A DNA stretch of 64,000 bases from Carnegiea gigantea (taxonomy: Eukaryota > Streptophyta > Magnoliopsida > Caryophyllales > Cactaceae), in the NCBI GenBank assembly GCA_029747015.1, contig JAKOGI010001247.1, forward strand, positions 141,501-205,500, in the 5' to 3' direction. A model generated the notes under the pieces. The model made no database searches. It had not been told where the DNA came from and saw only the letters and a list, made by a program, of their open reading frames with translations. Shown in pieces: positions 22,592-33,665 of the stretch. How positions within the stretch are numbered: the first letter of the stretch is position 1; every line of letters starts with the position of its first letter. A program made the translations under genes and the position numbers.

Positions 22592-22601
22592 AACCCCCAC
22601 T
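22592..22601 (-). promoter_or_regulatory. Polypurine tract of copia element 1
   Basis: On - the sequence AGTGGGGGTT ends exactly at the first base of the 3' LTR (TGTTGG). This is the plus-strand primer site in reverse transcription, and it fixes the orientation of the element as minus. Confidence 0.75.
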
Positions 22602-23179
22602 AATGGCACACAAAAGAAAAAGGAGAATGAGAAAGATTTCCTGGGCAAGAAGGTTCGGATACATAGATACCAATGTCTTTCAATTGAATTGATACGTAGC
22701 GAAGAGATGCAACAGCTAAGTCTAATAAGTGAACTTAGCCTTGAACTTGTCAAACTTTAGATGAGGCCATCTCGACACATATCAACCCTAGAAGATATAT
22801 ACTCCGCGATAAGCACTTGCGCTTTTAAGGCTCATGCACATACTTCGGGTCTCATAAGTGCTCTAGAGAGATAACCCTTGTTTCTCATAGAAGGCGGCTA
22901 GATCTTCACACTTACTTAGGTAATTCCATCAGCATATCTACACTTAGACCACTGTATCATGGCTTGGAATTATTAAGAGCATAAGTTAGCTCAACCTCTT
23001 ACAGAATGATGATGAATCCATCAAGTGCTTCTCTATAGCACCACCATAATAGGCTATGGATTGATTGATGTGCTTCTCTATAGTACAAGCACTACCACAT
23101 GCCATAGGGATGGGAAGTAGTGCAATTGGAAGATTAGTATGGCTTAGTTTGACTACAAATAGGTATCCACCATACCTCT

Positions 23180-23690
23180 TCATTCCATGGGCTTCGGCCC
23201 CATCCCCTTTGACGATTCGAGAACTGTTCTTCTTGGCAATCCCTTTGTGAGAGGGTCTGCCAAGTTTTCCTCGGATCTCACATACTCCAAGGAGATAACA
23301 CTATGCTTCAGCAATTGCTTTACTGCATCATGTCTAATGCGGATATGTCTCTTTTTTCCGTTATAGACACTGTGGTGGGCAACTCCGATTGCTACTTGCG
23401 AATCACAATGCAAGGAGATAGGTGTTGATTGTTTCCCCACAATGGTATGTCTGTCAAGAGACCCTTAAGCCATTCTGTTTCTTGACTTGCCAACTCAAGA
23501 GCAATAAACTCAGATTCTATGGTTAAGCGAGCTATACATGTCTGTTTTGCAGACTTTCACCAAATAGCTCCTCCTCCCAATGTAAAAACGTAGCCACTAG
23601 TAGAACTTACTTCATTATTATCAGTAACCCAATTTGCACCATAAAAACCTTCTAGTACAGCAGAAAATTTACAAAAATGTAAACACTAAT
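23180..23690 (-). pseudogene. Copia 1 RNase H domain, broken
   Basis: On - from 23690: [16 protein letters not shown], a stop (about 23557), KSAKQTCIARLTIESEF and ALELASQETEWLK, then after a frame change LHCDSQVAIGVAHHSVYNG, KRHIRIRHDAVKQLL and ENLADPLTKGLPR. These are the usual copia RNase H blocks, including ESEF and CDSQ. The domain is complete in content but split by at least one stop and one frameshift. Confidence 0.8.
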
Positions 23691-24990
23691 CCATAGTACC
23701 TCTAAGGTATCTCAATAAACGGTGAAGTGCATCCCAATGTTCTTTAGTAGGGTTATGAGTGTACCTACTCAGCCTACTAATAACATATGCAATATTAGGA
23801 TGAGTATAGTTCATGAGGAACATCAGACTACCTATTATTTTTGCATATTCAATTTGAGACAAACTAGGTCCTCTGTTCTTCTTAAGATGTATGCTAGAGT
23901 CATAGGGAGTTCTCATATGTACCACATTGAAAGAACTAAATCTTTTCAACATTTTCTCAATGTAATGAGACTGACACTTGGAAAAGCCACTCTTGGTTTT
24001 TCTAAGTTTAATCCCCAAGATCACATCTGCTTCTCTTAAATCTTTCATTTCAAAGAGGGAAGACAAAAGTCTTTTAGCCTCATTAATAACAGACAAGTTG
24101 GTACCAAAGATCAGCATATCATCCACATATAAGCATATGATCACATAATCAAAACCAATCATCTAGGAATAAACACAAGAATCTAAGGTGTTAACAAGAA
24201 AGCCATTTTTCTCTAAAAAGCTAGCAATTTTTTCGTACCGTTGTTTGGGGCTTGCTTTAGACCATACAGGGACTTTCTCAGTTTACATACTTTATTCTCT
24301 TGACGGGGAACCTCACACCCCTCAGGTTGTGACATATAAATCTCTTGCTCTGAGTCACCATTGAGGAAAGCTGTTTTAACATCCATTTGATGCACCACAA
24401 GATCATGAATGACAGCTAAAGCAACTAGAGTTTTGATTGTTGTAATTTTTGTCACAGGGGAGTACGTATCAAAGAAATCAATTCCCTTCTTTTGGTCAAA
24501 GCCTCTAATAACTAATCTAGCTTTATACCTTTCAATAGTGCCATCTATGCTAAGTTTCTTCTTGAAGATCCATTTACTACTAATAGGTCCACACCCCTTA
24601 GGCAATTCGGTCAGCTCCCAAGTTTTGTTTGACTCAACGGAATCTATTTCACTCTTAATAGCTTCTTTTCAAAAAGTAGCATCTATAGACCTCATAGTCT
24701 CATGGTGGGTTTTAGGATCTTCCTCATGTAAGAAAAGAGACACAACCTTATTGGTCAATGCATCAACATCAAAGCTCTCAAGGACTTCTACTAAAAGGAA
24801 AGTGATAAAGTTAGGCCCAAAACTGTTTTCAGTCCTCTGTTTCTTGCTTCTTCTAGGTTCAGCTACCAGGTCTCTAACACTAGAGCTAGAAGCAGGCAAG
24901 TTCACATGTTCAGGCACGACATTAGACACAACATGAGGCACATCCTTTTTCAAAGGGAAAACATGCTCGAAAAATTCAGCATCTCTATAT
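23686..24990 (-). pseudogene. Copia 1 reverse transcriptase, broken
   Basis: On - from 24953: linker, then KWIFKKKLSIDGTIERYKAR, DTYSPVTKITTIKTL, HQMDVKTAFLNGD, SLYGLKQAP. A stop and frame change follow near 24213-24160, then [12 protein letters not shown] with the catalytic YVDD intact (24118-24129), [10 protein letters not shown] and [15 protein letters not shown]. Two long frames (24213-24605 and 23686-24162) cover most of the domain. The stop near 24665 (after DATF) and the break at 24200 prevent a full polyprotein. Confidence 0.85.
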
Positions 24991-25079
24991 TTAGAAATAG
25001 AAAAATTAGATAATCACATAAATCTATATGCAGCACTGTTTTGAGCATAACCACTGAAAACAGCACCAAAAGTCTTGGG

Positions 25080-25935
25080 GCTAATGTTCAACGTTTATGA
25101 CTAGGCAGTGCAGCTTTAGCCAAACACCCCCACACTTTCAGATAATTCAGGTTAGAAGCATATCCTTTCCATAACTCATATGAGGTCAGATCTAACTTCT
25201 TATGGGAAACTCTATTGAGTATAAAACAAGCAGTCAAGACAGCCTCCCCTCACATATTATTTGACAAGCTAAAACTTACAAACATGGCATTCATCATGTT
25301 TTTGAGGGTACGGTTTTTCTGTTCAGCAACACCATTTTGTTGAGGTGTATAAGGGGGGCACTAATCTCATGTATTATGCCATTTTTCTCACAAAAAGCAG
25401 TCAAGACATTGCTATCATATTTCTCACCTCTGTCAGACCTAAGTCTCTTGATTTTTCGATCTAACTGGTTTTCAAATTCAGCTTTATACTTTAAGAACAT
25501 TTCCTCAGCCTCATCTTTAGACTTGAAAAGGTAAATCTTGGCATACCTAGAGTAGTTGTCTACAAAGATGATATACCATTTCTTTCCACCCTTACTCATT
25601 GTATTTTTAAAGTCTGCTAAATCTGAATTCACAGGTTCTAATAAATCTATTTTTACAGTAGTTACCGATTTAAACGATTTCTTGGCAAATTTTGCTTCAA
25701 CGCGGACAGGACACTTGGAACAATTTTCAATATTCATACTTGGAATTAATGGTATGTTTCTAAGCCTTTTCAACGAAGTAAAATTAACATGTCCAAGCCT
25801 ACCATGCCACAAGTCAACAGACTCAGCAATATAAGTAGAATTGGCAACAGTTTCATTATTAACTTGTGCAGAAGCATTTAGAACAAGTAATCCCCCACTA
25901 TGATACCCCTTCTCAACAAAGTTTTCATTTTGCAT
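25080..25935 (-). pseudogene. Copia 1 GAG-pre-integrase and integrase, broken
   Basis: Frame 25935-25294 has the GAG-pre-integrase zinc motif (LWHGRLGHVNF, then CSKC) and the integrase core. The first Asp is in VNSDLADFKN, then WYIIFVDNYSRYAKIYLF, and the second Asp is in RLRSDRGEKYDS. After ISAP a frameshift near 25365 puts the Glu-bearing NGVAEQKNRTL block into another frame. Further pieces, with a stop after LSNNM, reach about 25080. Known role: zinc-binding N-terminal domain plus DDE strand transfer. The break falls between catalytic residues two and three. Confidence 0.85.
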
Positions 25936-26039
25936 GATAACAACTTTACTAGCTTCTTACACAATTTTCAGGCCAGCGATATCAAGAAGGGTACTAGAAA
26001 CTAAATTTGTACGAAGGGAATGGACAAATAAAACATTAC

Positions 26040-26340
26040 TTAAGACAACATTTTTCCAGAAGTAAACTTAAATAAAACCTTCCCTTTATCCTTGACAGCA
26101 GCTGTAGATGAGTTGCCTATGTAGACGCATTGTCCATCAGTAATGTCTTCATAATCAATCATGAATTCTTTATTGGCACAAAAATGTCTTGAAGCTCCTG
26201 AATCCAAAATCCATTCTGTCAGATTGTGCACCAGATTTGCCTCCAAGGTGGTAACTGCACATATTATCTCATTGTCTTCAGTTTCAGCATTGTTGGCAGT
26301 AGGTATTGTGGACTTCTATCTGGCTTGAAATAACCCCTTT
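26040..26340 (-). pseudogene. Copia 1 aspartic protease, N-terminal part
   Basis: Frame 26246-26040 reads LTEWILDSGASRHFCANKEF and VYIGNSSTAAVKDKGKVLFKF. The active-site triad DSG is intact. The protease continues past 26040 with LSNVLFVHSLRTNLVSSTLL, then a stop at about 25960. In copia elements it cuts the polyprotein in the virus-like particle. A stop lies upstream (about 26319), between gag and protease. Confidence 0.8.
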
Positions 26341-27206
26341 CGCTGATTGCATTGATAGGCCTTGTCTCTAGGTTTGCCTCACATATAACACACTACCTTA
26401 GGCTTTTGAATTTTCTTGTTAATAGTATTCTAATTTCTAAGATTATGATTTGGCTTTTAGAATTTCTTACATTTGCCTTTGAACCTGTCTTTGTTCGTTG
26501 GCACAGTAGATTCAATCAAGTTAGAATTAACAGAATTAAACAAAAGAGAGGACATCTTATCTTTCAGTCGGTTTGCATCTTCAGTCCTCATGTGGCTGAT
26601 TAGTTCCTGCAGTGTGAGATCCTTTTGCTTATACTTGAGATGGTTTCTGTAATCGTTCCAAGATGGTGGAAACTTTTCAATTAGCACTTTAGCTTGAACG
26701 ATTTCGCACAACTTTATGCTAGCTGTCAGAAACTCAGTACACAGATTCTTATAAGTGTGAACTTGTTCCATGATTGGTTTGTCGTCCACAATATGAAACT
26801 GCAGCCACTTACCGACGACATACTTTTTCTTTCCAGCGTCGTATGAGTCATATTTCGTATCCAGTTTGGTCCATATAATCTTTGCAGGTTTGAAGTTCAC
26901 AAATAAATCAAATAGTGGGTTGGACATATTGTTCAGCAAATAACTCCAAGCCAATTTGTTGTCCTTTCCAAGTATTTTCTTAGTGGCGTCATCAAGTGGG
27001 ATGGAAGGTGTTTTAGGGATAGCAAGAGTAGAAGGTTCAGCATCAGTAGTTGTATTGGTGTTGTCAAGAAGGTCAGTAGTAAGAACGTAATCAATCTCAA
27101 GTTGCTGAAAACAGAGGAGCAGTTTCTTGGACCAATGTTTGTAATTGGTTCTATTAAGGGGTTTAATTTTGTAGAGTTCAGGAAGAGTTTTTGAATGTGC
27201 TGTCAT
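26340..27206 (-). pseudogene. Copia 1 gag, nearly intact, zinc knuckle destroyed
   Basis: ATG at 27206 gives 249 codons to 26457: the gag polypeptide of copia type (LYKIKPLNRTNYKHWSKKLL, IIWTKLDTKYDS, LQELISHMRTEDANR). Past the stop the CCHC knuckle is at about 26390-26345, with two of four ligands lost: the second Cys codon is TGA (26379-26381) and the His is Asp (GAC, 26364-26366). The outer Cys residues remain. Gag builds the particle and the knuckle binds RNA. The start lies only 18 nt inside the 5' LTR, leaving almost no leader. Confidence 0.85.
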
Positions 27207-27224
27207 TAAATTTAGCTTTCAGAT

Positions 27225-27949
27225 TGTTAGAGCAAAGAATGAAATGGCTGCTAAGAATAAAGAGAGATGAACTGTGTCGTGGATGAAATCACTGACCTGA
27301 AAGCTAAATTCGCCCGACTTTAGTGCAAATCGTAAAGGCAAAGAAGGTCCCCAATGTTTAACACAACGAGTCTATCAGTCGTGCATTCCAGGGAGAGACT
27401 ATGGAGTATAACTACCTTTTGCCCAAGAAGAAAGAAGAGAAGAGGAGAGAAGGCTTGTTATTTCTGTGTGTATTTTCAGAGCTACAAAGAGGCTCCTTTT
27501 ACAATAGTCAGAGGGAAGCAAAGAGCTGTTAAACAGTATTAAAAAGGGGAGTAAAATGGGGGCGGAAAATCTGGGAATGGGAGAGGATCATGGTAATTGA
27601 AGCTTTAATGGAGGAAGACTTAGTCAAGCTTGGTAATTAGCCACTAGGCTTACGACAGCTTATACGCAAACAGTTCAAAGAAAAATCCTTCAAAAAATAA
27701 GCAATGAGGCCCACAACCCACGGCCCGCCCAGCCCGAACACGCGAGCGGTGGTGGCACGCATGCATGTGAGAGCCCAAGACACCCTCAACCCCTTTAAAA
27801 CATGGCTTTAAGTTATTGAACAAGTACAAGAAGAGTGAGACATATAAACCCTTCAAAACGCCCCCCAAAAGTTCCATGTGGGACAATAAAAGGAAAAGAT
27901 ATATAGAGAGAGTAAGTGAAAATCCTTTTGGGGTGCCATCACTCCAACA
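27225..27949 (-). repeat. 5' LTR of copia element 1
   Basis: 725 bp, paired with 21868-22591. Immediately inside it (- strand) comes ATCTGAAAGC rather than the usual TGGTATCAGAGC primer site. A 14-nt perfect inverted repeat links 27209-27222 with 27297-27310 in the LTR. Confidence 0.9.
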
Positions 27950-28172
27950 TTTTAACAATTTAATTGATGACCTTAAATATTAGTTATTGAAAAAGAGGAA
28001 GAATTTTAAAAACTAAAGTGAAAAGAATTGAAAGAGAATAGTGTAACCTCTAAGAGTATATAACATAACGAAAGAAGAATTTCATAACCCATTAGCACCA
28101 TATTATATTGATTTTGCCTAATTATAAAATAGCACATGTGGTTAGCCTCTTGTTGTTAAGGAATGGACTTTA

Positions 28173-28589
28173 AGGTATGTTTGGTAGGGGTGAAAATAAT
28201 TTTTCTGAAAAATTATTTTCTCATTTTACGGTGTTTAGTAAAACAAGGAGGGGAAATTTATTTTCAAGGGAAAATCATTTTCCCTAGAATGAAGGAAAAT
28301 ATTCTTCACTTCGAATAGAGCATAAGTTGATTTTACGTTTCTTGGGTTCTCACACTTTTTCTTTATTCCGTGTCGATTTTCTCGACATATGGTTTGAAGA
28401 TTACAGAAAATTATTTTTTTAGCTTTTTTGTTCATTTTTTCTTAATCAAACTCATTATCCAGAAAGTTCATTTTTTTTTTTTTACCAAACAATTGAAAAT
28501 ATGAACTGAAAATCATTTTACATGAAAAATCATTTTACATGAAAAATTATTTTCTAGAAAAATGGTTTTCAGCCCTATCAAACACACCA
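28173..28589. mobile_element. Tourist-like (PIF/Harbinger) MITE 1
   Basis: Left end AGGTATGTTTGGTAGGGG, right end (reversed) TGGTGTGTTTGATAGGG. TTA flanks both sides (28170-28172 and 28590-28592). The interior has long imperfect inverted AAAATNATTTTC blocks and no coding capacity. Same family architecture as 32322-32806. Confidence 0.85.
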
Positions 28590-29400
28590 TTAGTTTGTTG
28601 CCTAATTTTTAAAAGTTAATTCTAACTTAGTTATTCAATGATTTTGGATGTTCTAATATTTTTGATGAAACTGCATTTATAGTACTACATATGTCAATTT
28701 AATTCCTCAAGTGATATATGTTATGAAATTTTAGGCTGTTAGGTTGCATTTATAGTACTAGATATGTCAATGAACTACGTTTTAGCATTCTGATGGCTGG
28801 GCACGCTCGTTTCACTTTAAATCCAAGGTTAGATACACCCACTTTATCCCTAGCACTATTGGAATTAGACACTAAATTTGCGTTTCTTCATGTTTCTTTA
28901 CCCAAGCACGTTGAGCATCTTATCACTTTCAACTTATTATTTGACAAGAAAAATAAATCCAAGGTCCCTTAGTCAGTCCTAATAACGTCTTCAGCCCATA
29001 TTGGATAATACTTTGTGTATCCGTTTACCAAAAAACTATCGTTTGCATTATGATGAGCTTCTTCATATTGGTCGAATTGGTTTTAGACCCTGTTCCCAAT
29101 CAAAATGTGATCTCATCTTTATGAGATCCACATCTGGATATACTGGTAACCCTAAAGGGCGTAGTATATAACCACAGGTTGGCCTATTTGAATAACAAAG
29201 GATAATCCTCCAGAGTGACTTAACGAAAAGAATTGTATTCCCATAGGCAACATGTTTTGAGCTAATGGATACGAATTATTGGTGTTTATGATTTAGTTTA
29301 AGAGTTTTCGTTGGACGTTCAGTAACTCTTATAGGCGGATTTTGCACATTGATAAGATATCTTTAATTGTGTTTTGCTTTGATCTGTTTAATTCTAATAT
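28590..29400. other. AT-rich stretch, no gene recognised
   Basis: Six-frame reading gives short broken frames only. A segment around 28870-29330 has slightly higher complexity and may be decayed coding DNA, but no motif could be named. Confidence 0.4.
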
Positions 29401-29404
29401 ATAC

Positions 29405-31300
29405 TGTCCGTGGTCATGTATTACAACGTTACATTCAAATTAAATAACACGTTAGTATAGCCACCTATCGAATCCATTATTAGTCATATTTTATTACACA
29501 CATTACTACAGTCATTTACTGCCTATATTATTAGTTATATACTATTAAACATATTACCTTATAACACAAACTTATAGATATCGTCATGCATTATCTTTGG
29601 CAGCACAAGTACCAAATAAAAGTAGCTCACACGTTAGTCACACAATATGAATATTAGTAGGCATATGTTACGTGTCATGTCATCGTACAAAATTATACAA
29701 TTAATGTATCCTATAGTATTAGTCATCGATTATAAATGTTACTAGTACCATCACTGAAATATCGAATTACATAAACACATTAGTCATTACACCCTGTCCG
29801 TGTGGGTGGAATTGATCTCAACTTTCGCTTCTTTTTCCCATGTGGAGATATATCCTCAATTATTACTTTCTTTGCATTTGCAGATCTGTTAATTCCAACA
29901 CAAGAACAAACAAAATATTTCGTAGACACTTTCTTGTCTTCATTTTGTGTTCTTCATTGTGTTGATCTTCTTACACTGAAACCAACAATACAAGTGTTGG
30001 GGACATCAAAATATCATTGATCTTGTCCCCACAATATCCAACTAACGATTCGCTCAAATCTTGGTTTGACTCATGGTACTCATTGGCTAGAGGTTCATTG
30101 GTCTCATAAGACTCGATTGCTAGTGGGTCTTCTATTTCAGTTTGGCAGTCTACACTCGAAATCTACATATTGTTATCACAATCACTCATCGAAAAATATT
30201 ATTAGTTGCCCTTCGTGTTGAAATGATTAATTAAACATTATAGACACCCATTGACATCGTTATTAGTTATGTTTCAAAACGATAGGATTAAATAAAAGTC
30301 ATAGTCACCGATTGATAATGGTTTTAATTACCTTTCCATATGACAGATTTACCTAACAGTTATAGTCCCTCTTTGGAAATGTTTTCAGTCATATCTACGC
30401 TATACTTGGCCTTGCAGTCCAATGTCAAATGTAAATGATACTGACAAATAATTGCAGTCACTTATTGACACTATAATTAGTTACATTTTTAGAAGTCCAA
30501 TTACCTTACAAAATGAAAACATTAAATGAATAATTTAGTCACCCATTTACGATTGATGTCATTTGTCTTGTGTATATTGTCATTCGCCATGTATTACAGC
30601 ATTACATTCAAATTAAGTAACACATTAGTATAGTCACCTATTGAATCTATCATTAGTCATATGTTATTGCACAGATTAGTATAGTCATCTCCCGCATATA
30701 TTGTTAGTCATATATTGTTACTCATATTATCTAATAACACAAACTTTATAGATATAGACATACAGGCAATAATGAAATAATCAAGTTGCGTTATCTTTGA
30801 CAACATAATTACCAAATAAAAGCAGTTCACACATAAGTCATATAATATGAATACTAATAGTCATAAATTATTTGCTAGGTCATCGTACAAAATTAAACAA
30901 TTAATCTATTGTATTAATCATCGATTACAAATGTTATTAGTACTTCAATTAAATCATCAACATACCAAATTACATAAACAGTTTAGTCATTGTTTGACAA
31001 CATTATTATTCATATTTATATTGTGATTATGATCATATATTACAATGCTATGTGTAAATTAAACAATACATTAGCATACACTCCTACGGACAACAATGTT
31101 GAATCACATCTATTTGTTTGAAGTCTGAACACAAATTTTATCGATACAGTCATACATGCAATAAGTAAATAGTCATATTGTGATTTTATACGAAAACAAA
31201 ATACCAAATAAATGTAGTACTAAATAAATTTTATCCATATAGTCATACATGCAATAATTAAATAGTCACCGTCACTAATACTTCTAGTCATGAATAACAA
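29405..31300. repeat. TAGTCA-rich repeat zone with duplicated ~400-bp unit
   Basis: A unit at 29405-29792 recurs at 30575-30996 in direct orientation: ATTACAACGTTACATTCAAA versus ATTACAGCATTACATTCAAA, then ACCAAATAAAAG, CATCGTACAAAATTA and TTACATAAACA. A third partial copy starts at about 31025. Between the first two lie a FAR1 fragment and more TAGTCACC-type text (30180-30570). Low GC, no ORF. The family is not recognised. Confidence 0.8.
29795..30175 (-). pseudogene. FAR1-type DNA-binding domain fragment
   Basis: On - from about 30175: an acidic lead (EIEDPLAIESYETNEPLANE), then after a frame change CIVGFSVRRSTQ, a stop, KKVSTKYFVCSCVGIN, and after KKKRKL the block TRTGCND. This is the layout of the FAR1/FHY3 zinc-cluster domain (GFSVRR, FVCS, TRxGC). 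The domain occurs both in host FHY3/FAR1 transcription factors and in the Mutator-like transposases they derive from. No transposase core or SWIM motif follows, so only the N-terminal part survives. Confidence 0.65.
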
Positions 31301-32318
31301 TATCCAACTAATTAGGGATTTTGTATTGTCATATCCTACATCAACACAAGCATCAGCCTAAAAAATAACAAAATATGATTACCTTCAACTATTGTAGACA
31401 TTACCTTCTTAATTTCCATTGTTTCCTTTTGGATTTCGATTATTCCATCCGTAGTGACCTTATCTATCTAGTAAATAATATGCCCAACCCAAATCCAATT
31501 TCACAATGCGTAATCAACTTTCACAATACTCACGAAAACTGTAATTTGACAAGGATCTATTCAGAGTAGTTATGATGCATTTCAACAAACCTTCCATAAG
31601 AAGAACACCAATACAAAGCAATGGCTTTTAGGGTTTAAAACAAATGAAAACACGAATGAGATAACTTAAGCAGCAAGAACAACAATGATAGGAACAACGA
31701 TGATGATGGGAGATGACGATGTTGAGTGGATATAGGAAGATGGTGATGGAAGGGGATGAGAGAGAGTGTGCAATATGGGATGCTGAGGAGAGAGAAATTT
31801 TTATGGTTTATTACATTTGTGTCACTCACACGCGGCCGGTGAATGTGATTGTTGAATTGCACTTGCTGATGTGGCCTCCTCATCTCACACTATGTTATCA
31901 TAAGACGGTTTCACATAAGATTTGTTGTTACTTTAAATACAGAACCTTTAAGTTTAAAAAAAAGCTAAAAGAGAAGAAAAGGGAAATAAAGAGTGAAGAT
32001 CAATGTTCTTTTACTCATATTTTGAAATAAAACTAATTTTGCGATTTCCAAGTTCTTATTTAAGATATTTTCTTTCGAAATCAATCAGATTGACTCCTCG
32101 TTTTTTGAGAATCGTTACTGAAATCTTTTGACTAGCCCCGACGCGATTTAAAGATAGCCAAAAACCATTCTTGTAGCTATTCCTCCCGCTTACAGCTGAA
32201 GCACGACTCCCCCATGCGGATCCTTATTGTTGCTTGATGCCATTCTTTTAAATGTGATTTTACTGAACTCATTCAAATGAAACTTATTTGATTTGAACTA
32301 AGGTTATCTCTATTAAAC
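31300..32318. other. Non-coding stretch before MITE 2
   Basis: No gene recognised. Opposed short frames near 31635-32030 overlap and neither looks coding. AAGACGGTTTCACATAAGAT at 31900 resembles text common in plant transposon ends, but no partner end was found. Confidence 0.4.
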
Positions 32319-32321
32319 TAA

Positions 32322-32806
32322 GGGTGTGTTTGGTAGGGGGTAAAATCATTTTCCCGGAAAATGATTTTTCTATTTTACGTTGTTTGGTAAAAAACGGAGG
32401 GAAAAATTATTTTCAGGGAAAAATGATTTTACCCGCTGAGAAGGAAAATATTTTCCTGTGAAAATGGCCGTAAAATCATTGTCCTGGGGCTCGAAAACAA
32501 CTCTACTTCTGTAACTTCTTCGATTTTAGGAAAGCTTCAGCAACGTTCGAAAACCTTTATAAGCAATGCTTGATGACTAAATTGACCGTTTATCTATTAA
32601 ATTAGCCTATTAGTATCAAATACTTGAGAATTATGTTATTAAAAAATGGTTTTTCATTCTACCAAACAGCAGAAAATGATTTTCCAGAAAAATGATTTTT
32701 CATTCTACCAAACAGTAGAAAATGTAAGTGAAAAATTATTTTTCTTGAAAAATCATTTGGAAAATAATTTTTCGAAAAAATAATTTTCCCCCTACCAAAT
32801 ATACCC
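32322..32806. mobile_element. Tourist-like (PIF/Harbinger) MITE 2
   Basis: Left end GGGTGTGTTTGGTAGGGGG, right end (reversed) GGGTATATTTGGTAGGGGG, bounded by TAA (32319-32321 and 32807-32809). 485 bp, no ORF, rich in inverted AAAATCATTTTCC blocks able to form a long hairpin. It ends 76 bp before the first ATG of the putative first exon of the methyltransferase gene, so it forms part of that gene's promoter region. Confidence 0.9.
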
Positions 32807-32881
32807 TAAATTGAATTGAGGTAACCGAGTTGAATTTTTTTAATTCTACTGAATTGAACTAAAATAAACCGGGCTGGTGAA

Positions 32882-33148
32882 ATGGGCTTTATTCGGAGAT
32901 CCAGGAATGCCAGTTTGTTTTGGCTGGACACAAACCCTACGGTATCTAATCCCCAAAAGCCTGTGAGGCTGTCGCCGCTGCTTTACCATCTCCAACCTTA
33001 TCGCTCTTCTCAGCAGGCCATTTCTTCTCAGGCAAGGCCCCGTCACTCTCAATTGGTGTCCGAGTACTGGTTGGTTGCTGATCCTAAATTGAGGCCAAAT
33101 AACCGCTCTAGCAAACTATATTTACTAGCTACCACCCATCTTATTCAG
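32882..33148 (+). CDS. Possible 5' exon of the methyltransferase gene (or uORF)
   Basis: ATG at 32882 opens 89 codons rich in Arg, Ser, Gln and Pro (QAISSQARPRHSQLVSEYWL), reminiscent of an organelle transit peptide. It ends at a good donor CAG/GTAAAC in phase 0. A small exon-like block at 33218-33267 (CTCTAG/AATGCAG to ATTG/GTGAGT) would add NAVYV and a stop. Alternatively, a join to the AG directly before the ATG at 33666 would give an in-frame N-terminal extension. A cDNA would decide. It could equally be 5' UTR. Confidence 0.35.
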
Positions 33149-33665
33149 GTAAACTTTATTTTTCCTGATTGCCATGTATCCCTAATTTGAATCTGTAGTG
33201 GTATTTTTCTTCTCTAGAATGCAGTCTACGTGTGATGGATGTTGTGGAAATTTCTGGTTATTATTGGTGAGTTTATCTTGTACTGCTTTGAACTATTGAA
33301 AATTCAAACTGGTTTTTCAGAAAAAAAACCCTTGTTTGAAAACTATATTTTCGGTTGTTGAGCATAAAAACTGAGTCTTTGTGGAGAAATTGATGATATA
33401 GTCATATGGATGTGATCTTCATTAATCTGAAGGTTCTATGCTGTGGGGAAATGTAGTTGTACTTGTGTTATTTGAGCGTCAATTTTGCATGATTAGTGTT
33501 AAATTTCATGTATCTTCATTAGCTGTGTAATTTGCATTTGCATAACTTTCTATTTAGCCCTTAGCCGATTAGCTTATAATCTTGGATCTGCCTCTCCCAG
33601 GAGGAAAAATTTGGTGTGATCGTGCCTTGATTGACGGAGCTTTAGTGGATAATCCAAAGGTATAG

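Larger units (their letters stand above)
21868..27949 (-). mobile_element. Ty1/copia retrotransposon, full length, dead
   Basis: The two LTRs (21868-22591 and 27225-27949) both read TGTTAGAG to CCAACA on +. The flanking pentamers TTTTG (left) and TTTTA (right) are a target duplication with one change. Gene order on - is gag, protease, integrase, RT, RNase H, which is the copia order. A polypurine tract abuts the 3' (left) LTR. In the first 100 bp the LTRs differ at about nine positions, so the insertion is old. Gag, integrase, RT and RNase H carry stops or frameshifts. The Tork/TNT1 side of the copia tree is my best guess from motifs. Confidence 0.9.

Noticed and set aside
22524..22760. 78-codon ORF across the copia LTR edge
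   Set aside because: It spans LTR and interior of the element on the wrong strand for its genes.
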